Source: Parabacteroides sp. FAFU027 (GTDB taxonomy: Bacteria > Bacteroidota > Bacteroidia > Bacteroidales > UBA7332). From it: a DNA stretch of 55,171 bases. Below are positions 8,322 to 15,589 of this stretch, one piece after another; within the stretch, counting starts at the first letter, position 1; every line of letters starts with the position of its first letter. Made by a program: the position numbers and the translations under genes. The notes under the pieces are model-generated. The model did no database searches. It had not been told where the DNA came from and saw only the letters and a program-made list of their open reading frames with translations. The stretch is from NCBI RefSeq assembly GCF_022808675.1, contig NZ_JAKZKV010000017.1, positions 1-55,171 on the forward strand, given 5' to 3'.

Positions 8322-10460
8322 TTACTGTTTGTTTTCAGGTTTTGGAGGACGTGGAAACAAGGCTTTTCTAGAAAGCTTGAACTTGCCAGTTTTCTTGTCA
8401 ACGTCAAGAAGTTTAACTTCCAATTCATCACCCTCTTTCAGTCCGGTTTCTTCCATTGTTTCGAAGCGTTTCCAGTCTATTTCAGAGATGTGAAGCAGAC
8501 CATCTTTACCCGGCATAAACTCAACGAAAGCACCGAATGCCATGATTGATTTTACTTTACCTTTGTAAACTTCGCCCACTTCAGGAACAGCAACGATAGC
8601 TTTTACGCGGGAAAGAGCGATATTGATACATTCAAGGTTGTTACCGGCAATTTCTACGCGACCAGCACCGTCAATTTCTTCGATGGTTATGACTGCGCCA
8701 GATTTTTCCTGGATGTCCTGAATGATTTTTCCACCTGGGCCAATCACTGCTCCAATGAATTCTTTTGGAATAATAACAACTTCAATGCGTGGAGCGTGAG
8801 GTTTCAGGTCTACACGTGGAGCATCGATAGTTTCGGTGATTTTACCCAAAATATGCATACGGCCTTCTTTTGCCTGAGCTAAAGCTTTTTCCAGAATTTC
8901 GTAAGACAGACCATCTACTTTGATGTCCATTTGGGTCGCAGTGATACCGTCTTTAGTTCCGGTTACTTTGAAGTCCATATCTCCCAAGTGGTCTTCGTCA
9001 CCAAGGATATCAGAAAGTACGGCGAATTTCACGTTACCTTTATCTGTAATCAATCCCATTGCGATACCTGAAACGGGTTTCTTGATTTTAACACCAGAGT
9101 CCATTAACGCCAACGTTCCTGCACATACAGTTGCCATTGATGACGAGCCGTTTGATTCCAGAATATCCGATACAACACGTACAGAATATGGACAATCTGC
9201 AGGAATCATACGTTTCAAAGCACGGTGAGCCAGGTTTCCGTGACCAATTTCACGACGGCCAACACCACGTGAAGGGCGAGCTTCTCCGGTTGAGAAAGGA
9301 GGGAAGTTGTAGTGCAACAGGAAGCGTTCGCGACCTTTTTCCAAAACTTCATCAATGATTTTCTCATCCAGTTTGGTCCCTAAAGTTACGGTAGTCAATG
9401 ACTGAGTTTCACCACGGGTAAACAGGGCCGAACCGTGAGGTCCCGGTAGGTAATCTACCTCGCACCAGATAGGACGGATTTCGGTAGTTGTACGTCCGTC
9501 AAGACGTTTACCTTCATCCAGAATGCTACGACGCATAGCTTCTTTTTCTACGTCGTGGTAATATTTAGCAATCATAGCGCCTTTTGCTGCAACTTCTTCT
9601 TCATTCAATCCAGCTTTGTATTCAGCTAAAATTGATTCGAAAGCCTCAGCACGGGCATGTTTATCAGGGTTGCAAGATGATGCAGCGACATAAGCTTTGT
9701 CGTAGCATTTAGCCCAAACATCTTTGCGCAAATCTTCGTCGTTTTCTTCGTGGCAATATTCACGTTTTTCAGTGCTGCCAACCATCTCAGCTAATTCAAT
9801 CTGAGCCTGACATTGAACTTTGATTGCATCGTGCGCCACTTTCATAGCTTCGAGCAATTCAGCTTCAGAAACTTCTTCCATTTCACCTTCCACCATCATG
9901 ATATTGTCCATGGTAGCACCTACCATAATATCCATGTCGGCTTGTTTCAGTTGGTCGAATGAAGGATTGATTATGTATTTACCGTCGATACGTGCAACAC
10001 GCACTTCAGAGATTGGTCCGTTGAAAGGAATATCAGAAACAGCTAATGCTGCTGATGCAGCCAAACCAGCCAGACAGTCAGGCATATCTACACCGTCTGC
10101 TGAGAAAAGCATGATGTTTACAAATGTATCAGCGTGATAATCATCTGGGAAAAGGGGGCGCAGAGCGCGGTCAACTAAGCGTGAAGTGAGGATTTCAGCA
10201 TCAGAAGGACGACCTTCTCTCTTGGTAAAACCGCCCGGGAAACGACCATAAGCAGAATATCTCTCTTTGTACTCTACCGATAACGGCATAAAGTCGGTTC
10301 CGGGAGTTGCGTTTTTCGCCGAACACACAGTTGCAAGCAACATGGTTCCTCCCATTCGAACCATTACCGAACCGTCAGCTTGTTTGGCAAGCTTTCCGGT
10401 TTCGATGGTGATGGTACGTCCATCACCCAATTCGATTGTCTTAACGATTGGATTAAGCAT
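8322..10460 (-). CDS. pnp: Polyribonucleotide nucleotidyltransferase (PNPase)
   Basis: A 712-residue 3'-5' phosphorolytic exoribonuclease. Two RNase PH-like domains occupy about 1-145 and 310-540, with the RNA-binding FFRR-like segment replaced by the family's usual [20 protein letters not shown] and with phosphate-site SNGSSSMAT in the second. A KH domain ([19 protein letters not shown], about 555-615) and an S1 domain ([20 protein letters not shown], about 625-695) follow. It acts in mRNA turnover as a trimer. It is monocistronic, with its own -7 element at 10501-10508 and its own terminator. Confidence 0.97.
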   Translation of the reverse strand: MLNPIVKTIELGDGRTITIETGKLAKQADGSVMVRMGGTMLLATVCSAKNATPGTDFMPLSVEYKERYSAYGRFPGGFTKREGRPSDAEILTSRLVDRALRPLFPDDYHADTFVNIMLFSADGVDMPDCLAGLAASAALAVSDIPFNGPISEVRVARIDGKYIINPSFDQLKQADMDIMVGATMDNIMMVEGEMEEVSEAELLEAMKVAHDAIKVQCQAQIELAEMVGSTEKREYCHEENDEDLRKDVWAKCYDKAYVAASSCNPDKHARAEAFESILAEYKAGLNEEEVAAKGAMIAKYYHDVEKEAMRRSILDEGKRLDGRTTTEIRPIWCEVDYLPGPHGSALFTRGETQSLTTVTLGTKLDEKIIDEVLEKGRERFLLHYNFPPFSTGEARPSRGVGRREIGHGNLAHRALKRMIPADCPYSVRVVSDILESNGSSSMATVCAGTLALMDSGVKIKKPVSGIAMGLITDKGNVKFAVLSDILGDEDHLGDMDFKVTGTKDGITATQMDIKVDGLSYEILEKALAQAKEGRMHILGKITETIDAPRVDLKPHAPRIEVVIIPKEFIGAVIGPGGKIIQDIQEKSGAVITIEEIDGAGRVEIAGNNLECINIALSRVKAIVAVPEVGEVYKGKVKSIMAFGAFVEFMPGKDGLLHISEIDWKRFETMEETGLKEGDELEVKLLDVDKKTGKFKLSRKALFPRPPKPENKQ

Positions 10461-10500
10461 AATTTAATTCTCTATTCTTTTACATCTTCTTAAAATCACG

Positions 10501-10508
10501 CAAAGATA
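10501..10508 (-). promoter_or_regulatory. -7 element TATCTTTG of pnp
   Basis: Reads TATCTTTG on the minus strand, 40 bases before the pnp start codon. A TTTTTG lies further upstream at a slightly long spacing (about 26 bases). The leader shows no strong hairpin of the kind used for PNPase autoregulation in E. coli. Confidence 0.55.
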
Positions 10509-10689
10509 AGCAAAGTTTAATGGTAATGGAATGATAATGACAAAAATTCCGCTTAAAGATGGCTTCAAATAACCAATGAAATCCCTTTAAGCCTGATTTT
10601 GTACAGCTGAAATTGTGGGGTGAAAATGATTTGTCGAATTTGATGCAGATGTTTTAAAACAGAGATTCTGATTTTGAAAAATAATTACG

Positions 10690-10697
10690 TAAGTTTG
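10690..10697 (+). promoter_or_regulatory. -7 element TAAGTTTG of the thioredoxin-fold lipoprotein gene
   Basis: TAAGTTTG matches TAnnTTTG and lies 45 bases before the ATG at 10743. A TTTTG at 10672-10676 is closer than the usual -33 spacing. Confidence 0.45.
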
Positions 10698-10742
10698 CAA
10701 TGGATTTTGACAGGTTGAAGACCTTAAATTTATATTCGTTAC

Positions 10743-11885
10743 ATGAGAAAAATAGTTGTTTACGGTGCCGCATTGTTGGCGTTGGTATCATGCGGGAAAT
10801 CTGATAAGTTTTCTGTTACCGGTAAGGTTGAAAGTGCTAAAGGAGATACGCTTTTCTTAGAGCAAGTCGGCATGAATGAAGTAAAAGTACTTGATTCCGT
10901 TATTTTGTCTTCGGATGGTGAGTTCAAATTTAAACAAAAAGCCCCTGAGTTTTCTCCAGAATTTTATCGGTTAAGACTAAAAGATCAGCTAATTAACTTA
11001 TCGGTTGATTCAACGGAGGAGATTGATATCAAGGCAAACGCCGGAAAGTTTGCAACATCGTATTTGGTGCAAGGTTCTGAGAATTGTGCTCAAATACAGA
11101 AGATGAATATTGGAGCTATTCAGACAAAATTAAAAATAGATTCTCTCCTCAAATTGAATCAGGCAAAATTGATTTCAACAGAGAAGTTTGACTCAACGGT
11201 ACAAAATATATTGAAGAAATATAAGGCAGAGGCTTCCCGGTATATCTTCGGAAATCCTAAATCAGGAGCTGCATATTTTGCTTTGTTTCAAAAGATACAT
11301 GGATACCTGATTTTTGATCCATACAAAAAAGAAGACCTCAGGGCTTTTGCGGCAGTGGCTACGTCTTATGATGTGTACCACCCCAATAATCCTCGATCTA
11401 AACACCTCAAAGAGTTTACCTTGCAGGCTATGAAAGCTACCCGTGCTCCAAAACCAATTCAGATTAAAGAAGAGCAGGTGAGTGTAAAAGGAAATTTTGA
11501 AGTAACGCTTCCTGATAAAAAAGGTAGTACCCAAAAGTTGTCTTCTCAAATTGGTAAGGTGGTATTGTTGAGCTTTACAGCTTATCAAACTAAATTTTCA
11601 CCCGAAGTTAATCTTGAATTGAGAAGCATTTATTCCTCTTGTAAAGCTAAAGGATTTGAAATATATCAGGTGTCGCTTGATCCGGATGAGAATTATTGGA
11701 AGGTGTCAGCGGCTAACCTACCCTGGATTTGTGTGAGAGATGCTGATGGACAGTATTCTCAATATGCGCGCACTTATAATGTGTCGGAATTGCCCACTTT
11801 CTTTATTCTCAATAAACAAGGAGAAGTGGTGAAGAGAGTTGATAATCTTAAAACGCTGAAGGCTGAGGTTGAAAAAATGCTATAA
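10743..11885 (+). CDS. DUF4369/thioredoxin-fold lipoprotein lacking the CXXC redox motif
   Basis: A 380-residue predicted lipoprotein: the signal peptide ends LLALVSCGK, with the lipobox Cys at residue 18. Residues about 22-120 (FSVTGKVESAKGDTLFLEQ) resemble the DUF4369 domain found before TlpA/ResA-like domains in Bacteroidota. Residues about 255-380 have the TlpA-like fold pattern (IGKVVLLSFTAYQ, GFEIYQVSLDPDENYW, VSELPTFFILNKQGEVV, including the cis-Pro LPTFF). Where TlpA proteins carry WCXXC, this one has TAYQTKFSP, so it should not do thiol-disulfide exchange. It is probably a periplasmic binding or scaffold protein. It is monocistronic; greA follows 142 bases later. Confidence 0.8.
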   Translation: MRKIVVYGAALLALVSCGKSDKFSVTGKVESAKGDTLFLEQVGMNEVKVLDSVILSSDGEFKFKQKAPEFSPEFYRLRLKDQLINLSVDSTEEIDIKANAGKFATSYLVQGSENCAQIQKMNIGAIQTKLKIDSLLKLNQAKLISTEKFDSTVQNILKKYKAEASRYIFGNPKSGAAYFALFQKIHGYLIFDPYKKEDLRAFAAVATSYDVYHPNNPRSKHLKEFTLQAMKATRAPKPIQIKEEQVSVKGNFEVTLPDKKGSTQKLSSQIGKVVLLSFTAYQTKFSPEVNLELRSIYSSCKAKGFEIYQVSLDPDENYWKVSAANLPWICVRDADGQYSQYARTYNVSELPTFFILNKQGEVVKRVDNLKTLKAEVEKML

Positions 11886-11922
11886 TTTATAGCCCTCTTA
11901 TAGAAAAAGAGAGAAATTCGTT

Positions 11923-11930
11923 TATCTTTG
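11923..11930 (+). promoter_or_regulatory. greA: -7 element TATCTTTG upstream of greA
   Basis: TATCTTTG lies 97 bases before the greA ATG, giving a leader of about 90 nt. The -33 position lacks a clear TTTG. Confidence 0.55.
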
Positions 11931-11962
11931 CACTTACGTATTAGAAAAAACGCAGAAAAGGA

Positions 11963-11999
11963 GTTCCAATCATCTGATTGGGATTCTTTTTATTTTTAT
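11963..11999 (+). terminator. Terminator-like hairpin in the greA leader (possible attenuator)
   Basis: CCAATC (11966-11971) and GATTGG (11976-11981) form a short stem that can be lengthened by about three weaker pairs. It is followed by TTCTTTTTATTTTT. It lies between the TATCTTTG element and the greA start, so it could end transcripts inside the leader; alternatively it is the terminator of the upstream lipoprotein gene. Confidence 0.5.
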
Positions 12000-12027
12000 A
12001 AACACTAAACAAAAAACAGGAGGATAT

Positions 12028-12498
12028 ATGGCGGTTAATTATATGACCGAAGAAGGTTACAAAAAATTGTTGGAAGACCTTAGCTATCTGGAGACAGTTA
12101 AACGTCCCGAGATTTCTAAGCAGATTGCTGAAGCGCGTGACAAAGGTGACTTGTCCGAAAATGCCGAGTATGATGCAGCCAAAGAGGCACAAGGTCTTTT
12201 GGAGTTGAAGATTTCGCAAATGAAAGATGTCGTAGCTAATGCCCGTTTGCTGGATGAATCTCAACTTACGACTGACAGCGTGAAGATTCTGAATAAAGTG
12301 AAGATTCGTAACACGAAGAATAATGCAGTAATGCAATATATGCTTGTGTCTGAAACCGAAGCTAACCTGAAAGAAGGAAAGATTGCGGTGAATACGCCTA
12401 TTGCTAAAGGGTTGTTAGGCAAAAAAGTGGGTGATGTTGTTGAAATCAACGTTCCATCTGGCTTGATGACTTTTGAAGTCGTAGATATTTCTATTTAA
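12028..12498 (+). CDS. greA: Transcription elongation factor GreA
   Basis: A 156-residue protein of standard GreA length. The N-terminal antiparallel coiled coil (about 1-75) contains the acidic tip DLSENAEYDAAKE, whose Asp/Glu pair enters the RNA polymerase secondary channel to promote cleavage of backtracked RNA. The C-terminal FKBP-like domain has the family sequences VSETEANLKEGKIAVNTPIAKGLLGKKVGD. A good AGGAGG-like ribosome site (CAGGAGGATAT) precedes the ATG, unusual here where most genes lack one. The HIT gene follows after 33 bases, probably in the same transcript. Confidence 0.96.
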   Translation: MAVNYMTEEGYKKLLEDLSYLETVKRPEISKQIAEARDKGDLSENAEYDAAKEAQGLLELKISQMKDVVANARLLDESQLTTDSVKILNKVKIRNTKNNAVMQYMLVSETEANLKEGKIAVNTPIAKGLLGKKVGDVVEINVPSGLMTFEVVDISI

Positions 12499-12531
12499 TT
12501 TAGTAACCGGATTTACCTACATCTAATCACT

Positions 12532-12924
12532 ATGGCAACTATTTTCAGCAAAATTGCTTCCGGTGAAATACCCTCCTATAAAATAGCCGAAAGCGATAAA
12601 TTTTATGCTTTTCTGGATATCAGCCCGTTGACAAAAGGACATACGCTGGTTATTCCCCGTCAGGAAACGGATTACATCTTTGATTTGGATGATGCTCTTC
12701 TGGCTGAAATGACCGTTTTTGCCAAAAAAGTGGCAGGCGCTATCAAAGCCGCAGTTCCGTGTAAACGCATTGGAGTTGCTGTTATTGGCCTGGAAGTGCC
12801 TCACGCTCATATTCATTTGGTGCCATTACACTCGGAGGGAGATTTGAATTTTTCAAATCCGAAACTGAGTTTAAGCGCTGCTGAAATGGCTTTGATCGCA
12901 GAATCCATCCGCTGTAAGTTTTAA
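12532..12924 (+). CDS. HIT family protein (Hint-like purine nucleotide hydrolase/transferase)
   Basis: A 130-residue protein of the histidine triad family. It starts with the conserved TIFSKIASGEIPSYKI and DISPLTKGHTLVIPR segments and ends in the catalytic triad HAHIHLVPL (about residues 100-108; H-phi-H-phi-H). Family members hydrolyse AMP-lysine-type phosphoramidates or dinucleoside polyphosphates. It is about 15 residues longer than minimal HINT proteins through a C-terminal tail (LSLSAAEMALIAESI). It lies behind greA and ends at a very strong bidirectional terminator. Confidence 0.93.
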   Translation: MATIFSKIASGEIPSYKIAESDKFYAFLDISPLTKGHTLVIPRQETDYIFDLDDALLAEMTVFAKKVAGAIKAAVPCKRIGVAVIGLEVPHAHIHLVPLHSEGDLNFSNPKLSLSAAEMALIAESIRCKF

Positions 12925-12931
12925 AAATTAT

Positions 12932-12980
12932 AAAAGCAGAAGGGGGCGTTTTCACAATGAAAACGCCCCCTTCTGCTTTT
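12932..12980. terminator. Very strong bidirectional terminator between convergent genes
   Basis: A perfect 22-bp inverted repeat with core AGAAGGGGGCGTTTTC and loop ACAAT is bounded by an A-run on one side and a T-run on the other. It ends the HIT gene on the plus strand and the PspC gene on the minus strand. Confidence 0.95.
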
Positions 12981-12983
12981 GCT

Positions 12984-14075
12984 TTATAGGTTGGTTGAAT
13001 TTAAAACGAATATTTCGTGAGCGTAAATTATTCCGTAATACATTGTCAGAGTGAAGCTGATCAGCCAAATAGCAACCAAGATCCATCCGGTGCTTTTAGA
13101 GGTGGGTCTCCAGTTGAATATTTTCTGGAAAATAGCATAAGCAATCGCTCCCAACGGAATTCCGATAAACAGTAATAACGAAACCATTAACTGCGGATAC
13201 ATAGCCAGATTGCCGATGTTATATCCTTCAATGTAAATGTTGGAACCGAATGGGAAAAACGGAGAGCTGGCTCCTGTAATAAGGAACGGTACTACAAAAG
13301 CAATAGAGGCCAAAAGCATAAGTAGTATTATTAATCCTAATAGCCCAAATACTCCACCAATTAAAGCCATTAGCACTTTGGCGACAGCCTGGATGATTTC
13401 TATAAGCCCATCACCTGCTTTTTGAAAAAAATTCCTTTCGCGGGCTGCTTTTATCTCCTTTTCTGCCTTTTCGGCAACCCGCTCCACATTTTCTTTGACA
13501 AAGTTTTTGATATTCTCGATGGTTGGTTCTTCTCCACGCATTTCAAGTTTTTGCGCGGACGTGTGTGCCTCTGGAATGGCAATCCATAATATCAGGTAAA
13601 TTGGAATAATGGAACCGACCCCAATCAATACCAGTAAAAGAAGTATCACTCGTATCAGCGTAACATCCACATTCAGATATGCAGCCAGACCGGCAGCGAC
13701 TCCCGCAATTTTCTGATTCTCGATGTCCCGGTATAATCTGCGTTTTTTCTTCTGAGGCGTCTTTTCATCATTTGATTCGCTGTTTTCACCGTTGGCATCA
13801 GGGTGATCGGTCGTGTCTTCAAATTCATTTGGATTTCCCATAATGCCAATAGTCTCATCCACTTCTTTTAGTGTGATTACCTGCATGCCATACTTCAGCC
13901 TTTCGTTAAATAACTCTGAAAACCGGGCTTCTATATCTGTTAGTATTTCATTGGCATCTTCTTCGTTAGAAAAATGCTTTCTTAGATTTTCGAAATACAC
14001 CTGGAGCTTATTGTAAGCATCTTCGTCAATATGATAGACCGTATTTGCGAGATTTATAGTCAGTGTCTTTTTCAT
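12984..14075 (-). CDS. PspC-domain membrane protein
   Basis: A 363-residue protein. A cytosolic N-terminal region (1-105: KKTLTINLANTVYHIDEDAYNKL, then EILTDIEARFSELF) precedes a PspC domain at about 110-175 (RLYRDIENQKIAGVAAGLAAYL followed by a hydrophobic segment ending IPIYLILWIAIPEA). Three or four further membrane segments follow (about 230-360). PspC domains act in phage-shock/envelope-stress sensing. The gene follows padR by 129 bases on the same strand, the usual Bacteroidota pair of a PadR regulator and its PspC target. The spacer contains a long palindrome that may be an operator. Confidence 0.88.
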   Translation of the reverse strand: MKKTLTINLANTVYHIDEDAYNKLQVYFENLRKHFSNEEDANEILTDIEARFSELFNERLKYGMQVITLKEVDETIGIMGNPNEFEDTTDHPDANGENSESNDEKTPQKKKRRLYRDIENQKIAGVAAGLAAYLNVDVTLIRVILLLLVLIGVGSIIPIYLILWIAIPEAHTSAQKLEMRGEEPTIENIKNFVKENVERVAEKAEKEIKAARERNFFQKAGDGLIEIIQAVAKVLMALIGGVFGLLGLIILLMLLASIAFVVPFLITGASSPFFPFGSNIYIEGYNIGNLAMYPQLMVSLLLFIGIPLGAIAYAIFQKIFNWRPTSKSTGWILVAIWLISFTLTMYYGIIYAHEIFVLNSTNL

Positions 14076-14181
14076 ATGTCATTAATTATTTTTGTTTTGG
14101 TTACATATGGTACCAGATAGCTATCGGTATCATTTATAATGTCATGCTCTTAGATGAATATTTCTTTATGCTCGTTTTATA
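14073..14181. repeat. Leader repeat, copy 1 (second copy at 23761-23853)
   Basis: From the start codon outward this stretch matches 23761-23853: both read CAT(A)(T/C)GTCATTA, then TTATTTTTGTTTTGG, TAC(A/G)TATGG, TATAATGTCAT, GATGA and TTTATGCT(C/T)GTTT. Copy 1 carries an extra block with the GATAGCTATC palindrome that copy 2 lacks. Confidence 0.8.
14109..14131. promoter_or_regulatory. Palindrome between padR and the PspC gene (possible operator)
   Basis: A 23-bp near-perfect inverted repeat centred on GATAGCTATC, flanked by GGTACC on the left and GGTATC on the right. It lies in the spacer before the PspC gene. It has no T-run, so it is unlikely to be a terminator; a dimeric regulator site is a reasonable reading. 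Confidence 0.55.
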
Positions 14182-14204
14182 AGAATATGCATTAGCGACT
14201 TGTG

Positions 14205-14528
14205 TTATCTTTTTAAACTCAGGATTGTCTCATTCAGTTCATTCCATGATTTTTCAAGTTCAGTCAGGAATGTGTGTCCTTTCTCTGTCAGATTGTAGTA
14301 CTTACGCGGTGGTCCTTGCGAAGACTCTTTCCATGTATAGGAGAGTAGTTCATCGTTCTTAAGCCGTGTGAGCAAGGGATATAGGGTGCCTTCTACTACA
14401 ATCAGTCGGGCATCTTTCAGAGATTGGATAATGTCCGATACATAAGCTTCTCCTTTGTTTAGAATCAGTAAGATACAGTACTCCAATACCCCTTTCCGCA
14501 TCTGTGACTTTACGTTTTCTATATTCAT
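14205..14528 (-). CDS. PadR family transcriptional regulator
   Basis: A 107-residue winged-helix protein: MRKGVLEYCILLILNKGEAYVSDI, then VVEGTLYPLLTRLKNDELL with the PadR signature GTLYPLLxRL, and SSQGPPRKYYNLTEKG for the wing. It is a stand-alone PadR domain of subfamily-2 length (about 110). Members are usually repressors of an adjacent operon that respond to a ligand or stress. It heads the padR-pspC operon and probably regulates it; an inverted repeat overlaps its promoter. Confidence 0.93.
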   Translation of the reverse strand: MNIENVKSQMRKGVLEYCILLILNKGEAYVSDIIQSLKDARLIVVEGTLYPLLTRLKNDELLSYTWKESSQGPPRKYYNLTEKGHTFLTELEKSWNELNETILSLKR

Positions 14529-14546
14529 GTTCCCAATTTTATTTTA

Positions 14547-14587
14547 CAAAGATAATATCAGATAAGGTACTATGCAACACATAATAC
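14547..14587 (-). promoter_or_regulatory. padR promoter overlapped by an inverted repeat
   Basis: On the minus strand TTG, 20 bases, then TATCTTTG (plus 14547-14554). The inverted repeat GTACTATG-N5-CATAATAC (14567-14587, one mismatch) covers the spacer/-33 side, the right place for PadR autorepression. Confidence 0.55.
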
Positions 14588-14710
14588 TATGTTTGAGGAT
14601 ATGTTTTTGAGAATGAACAGGAAAAGTATTGGGTGTGTTTATATATGAAATGGTTTTTCAGAAAATGGAAGGAAAAGTTGTTGTGTGTCTTATCTTTAAA
14701 ACTCAAATAA

Positions 14711-15073
14711 ATGAATGCAATATTATCAAGGCTAAAGTACTATCCGGGTATGAAGACCCTTATGATGTCGGTGCCCATTGAATTGAAAAGTTATTTTGTT
14801 GGTCTGATCGGTCAGACTCCCTGCCTGCATCCAGATTTACTGATTCAGTTTGTACGGGACGAGGAAAATTTTCTACACACGATTGGACGGGCAATACAAG
14901 TATGCTCCCGGGAGACCATTTTCTGGATTGTTTATCCTAAAGTATCCAGGAAAGGCCATCATGGTTTGAATCAGGTAAAACTGGCTGATCACATGTCCCA
15001 TTATGGGTATAAGCCATATTCGCATATCTCTATCGACCACAATTGGACAGGAGTATTAGTGAAACATTTGTAG
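14711..15073 (+). CDS. Small uncharacterised protein (possibly DUF3052-like)
   Basis: A 120-residue soluble protein I do not firmly recognise. The middle (ETIFWIVYPKVSRK) and the end (YGYKPYSHISIDHNWTGVLVKHL) resemble the W-I-x-Y-P-K and final V-x-x-D-x-x-W pattern I associate with DUF3052, but this is memory only. There is no signal peptide or membrane segment. The DUF4251 lipoprotein gene follows after 20 bases, so the two may share a transcript. It stands divergent from padR. Confidence 0.6.
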   Translation: MNAILSRLKYYPGMKTLMMSVPIELKSYFVGLIGQTPCLHPDLLIQFVRDEENFLHTIGRAIQVCSRETIFWIVYPKVSRKGHHGLNQVKLADHMSHYGYKPYSHISIDHNWTGVLVKHL

Positions 15074-15093
15074 CAGTATAAAATATAGTAATC

Positions 15094-15588
15094 ATGAAAA
15101 CCATTAATTTCATAGGATTAGCATTAATCTCTTTTTTGATAATGTCTTGTTCTTCAGGTAAGTCTGTTTTAGGAAAGGTTGATAAATACGCCTGGATTGT
15201 CCAACGTATCGACTCCGGAAAGTTTAAGATTGAGGTGAATCAGGCGTATCCTATGCCGGGTACTGTATCAGAAGGGGTTATTAATTTAACGTCAGTGTAT
15301 ACACTGGAGATTCGCAACGATTCTGTGCTGTCCTGGCTTCCATATTATGGCAGGGCTTATGTTGCTCCAATGGATCCGAATCGTGGAGGCCTGGAATTTA
15401 TGGAGCCGTATTCAAATTACAAGAAGATATATTCCTCAAAGAAAGGTTTCACAATTAACTTCAATGCCAAAACGAAAGAGGATAATTATCGGTTTGTAGT
15501 TGAGATCGGCCCGGAAGGATACGCCAGTATAGGTGTGACCTGTGATAAACGAAGTTTCATCCGGTTTTCCGGGCAGATGGTCAAATAA
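15094..15588 (+). CDS. DUF4251-type lipoprotein
   Basis: A 164-residue predicted lipoprotein (signal peptide ending LISFLIMSC, lipobox Cys at 19). The body has the DUF4251 pattern: FKIEVNQAYPMPG, SVYTLEIRNDSVLSWLPYYGRAYVAPMD, GGLEFMEPYSNY and a C-terminal YRFVVEIGPEGYASIGVTC. DUF4251 proteins are common Bacteroidota surface or periplasmic proteins of unknown function. The gene ends one base before the SNF2 helicase gene, which converges from the other strand. Confidence 0.82.
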   Translation: MKTINFIGLALISFLIMSCSSGKSVLGKVDKYAWIVQRIDSGKFKIEVNQAYPMPGTVSEGVINLTSVYTLEIRNDSVLSWLPYYGRAYVAPMDPNRGGLEFMEPYSNYKKIYSSKKGFTINFNAKTKEDNYRFVVEIGPEGYASIGVTCDKRSFIRFSGQMVK

Positions 15589-15589
15589 A

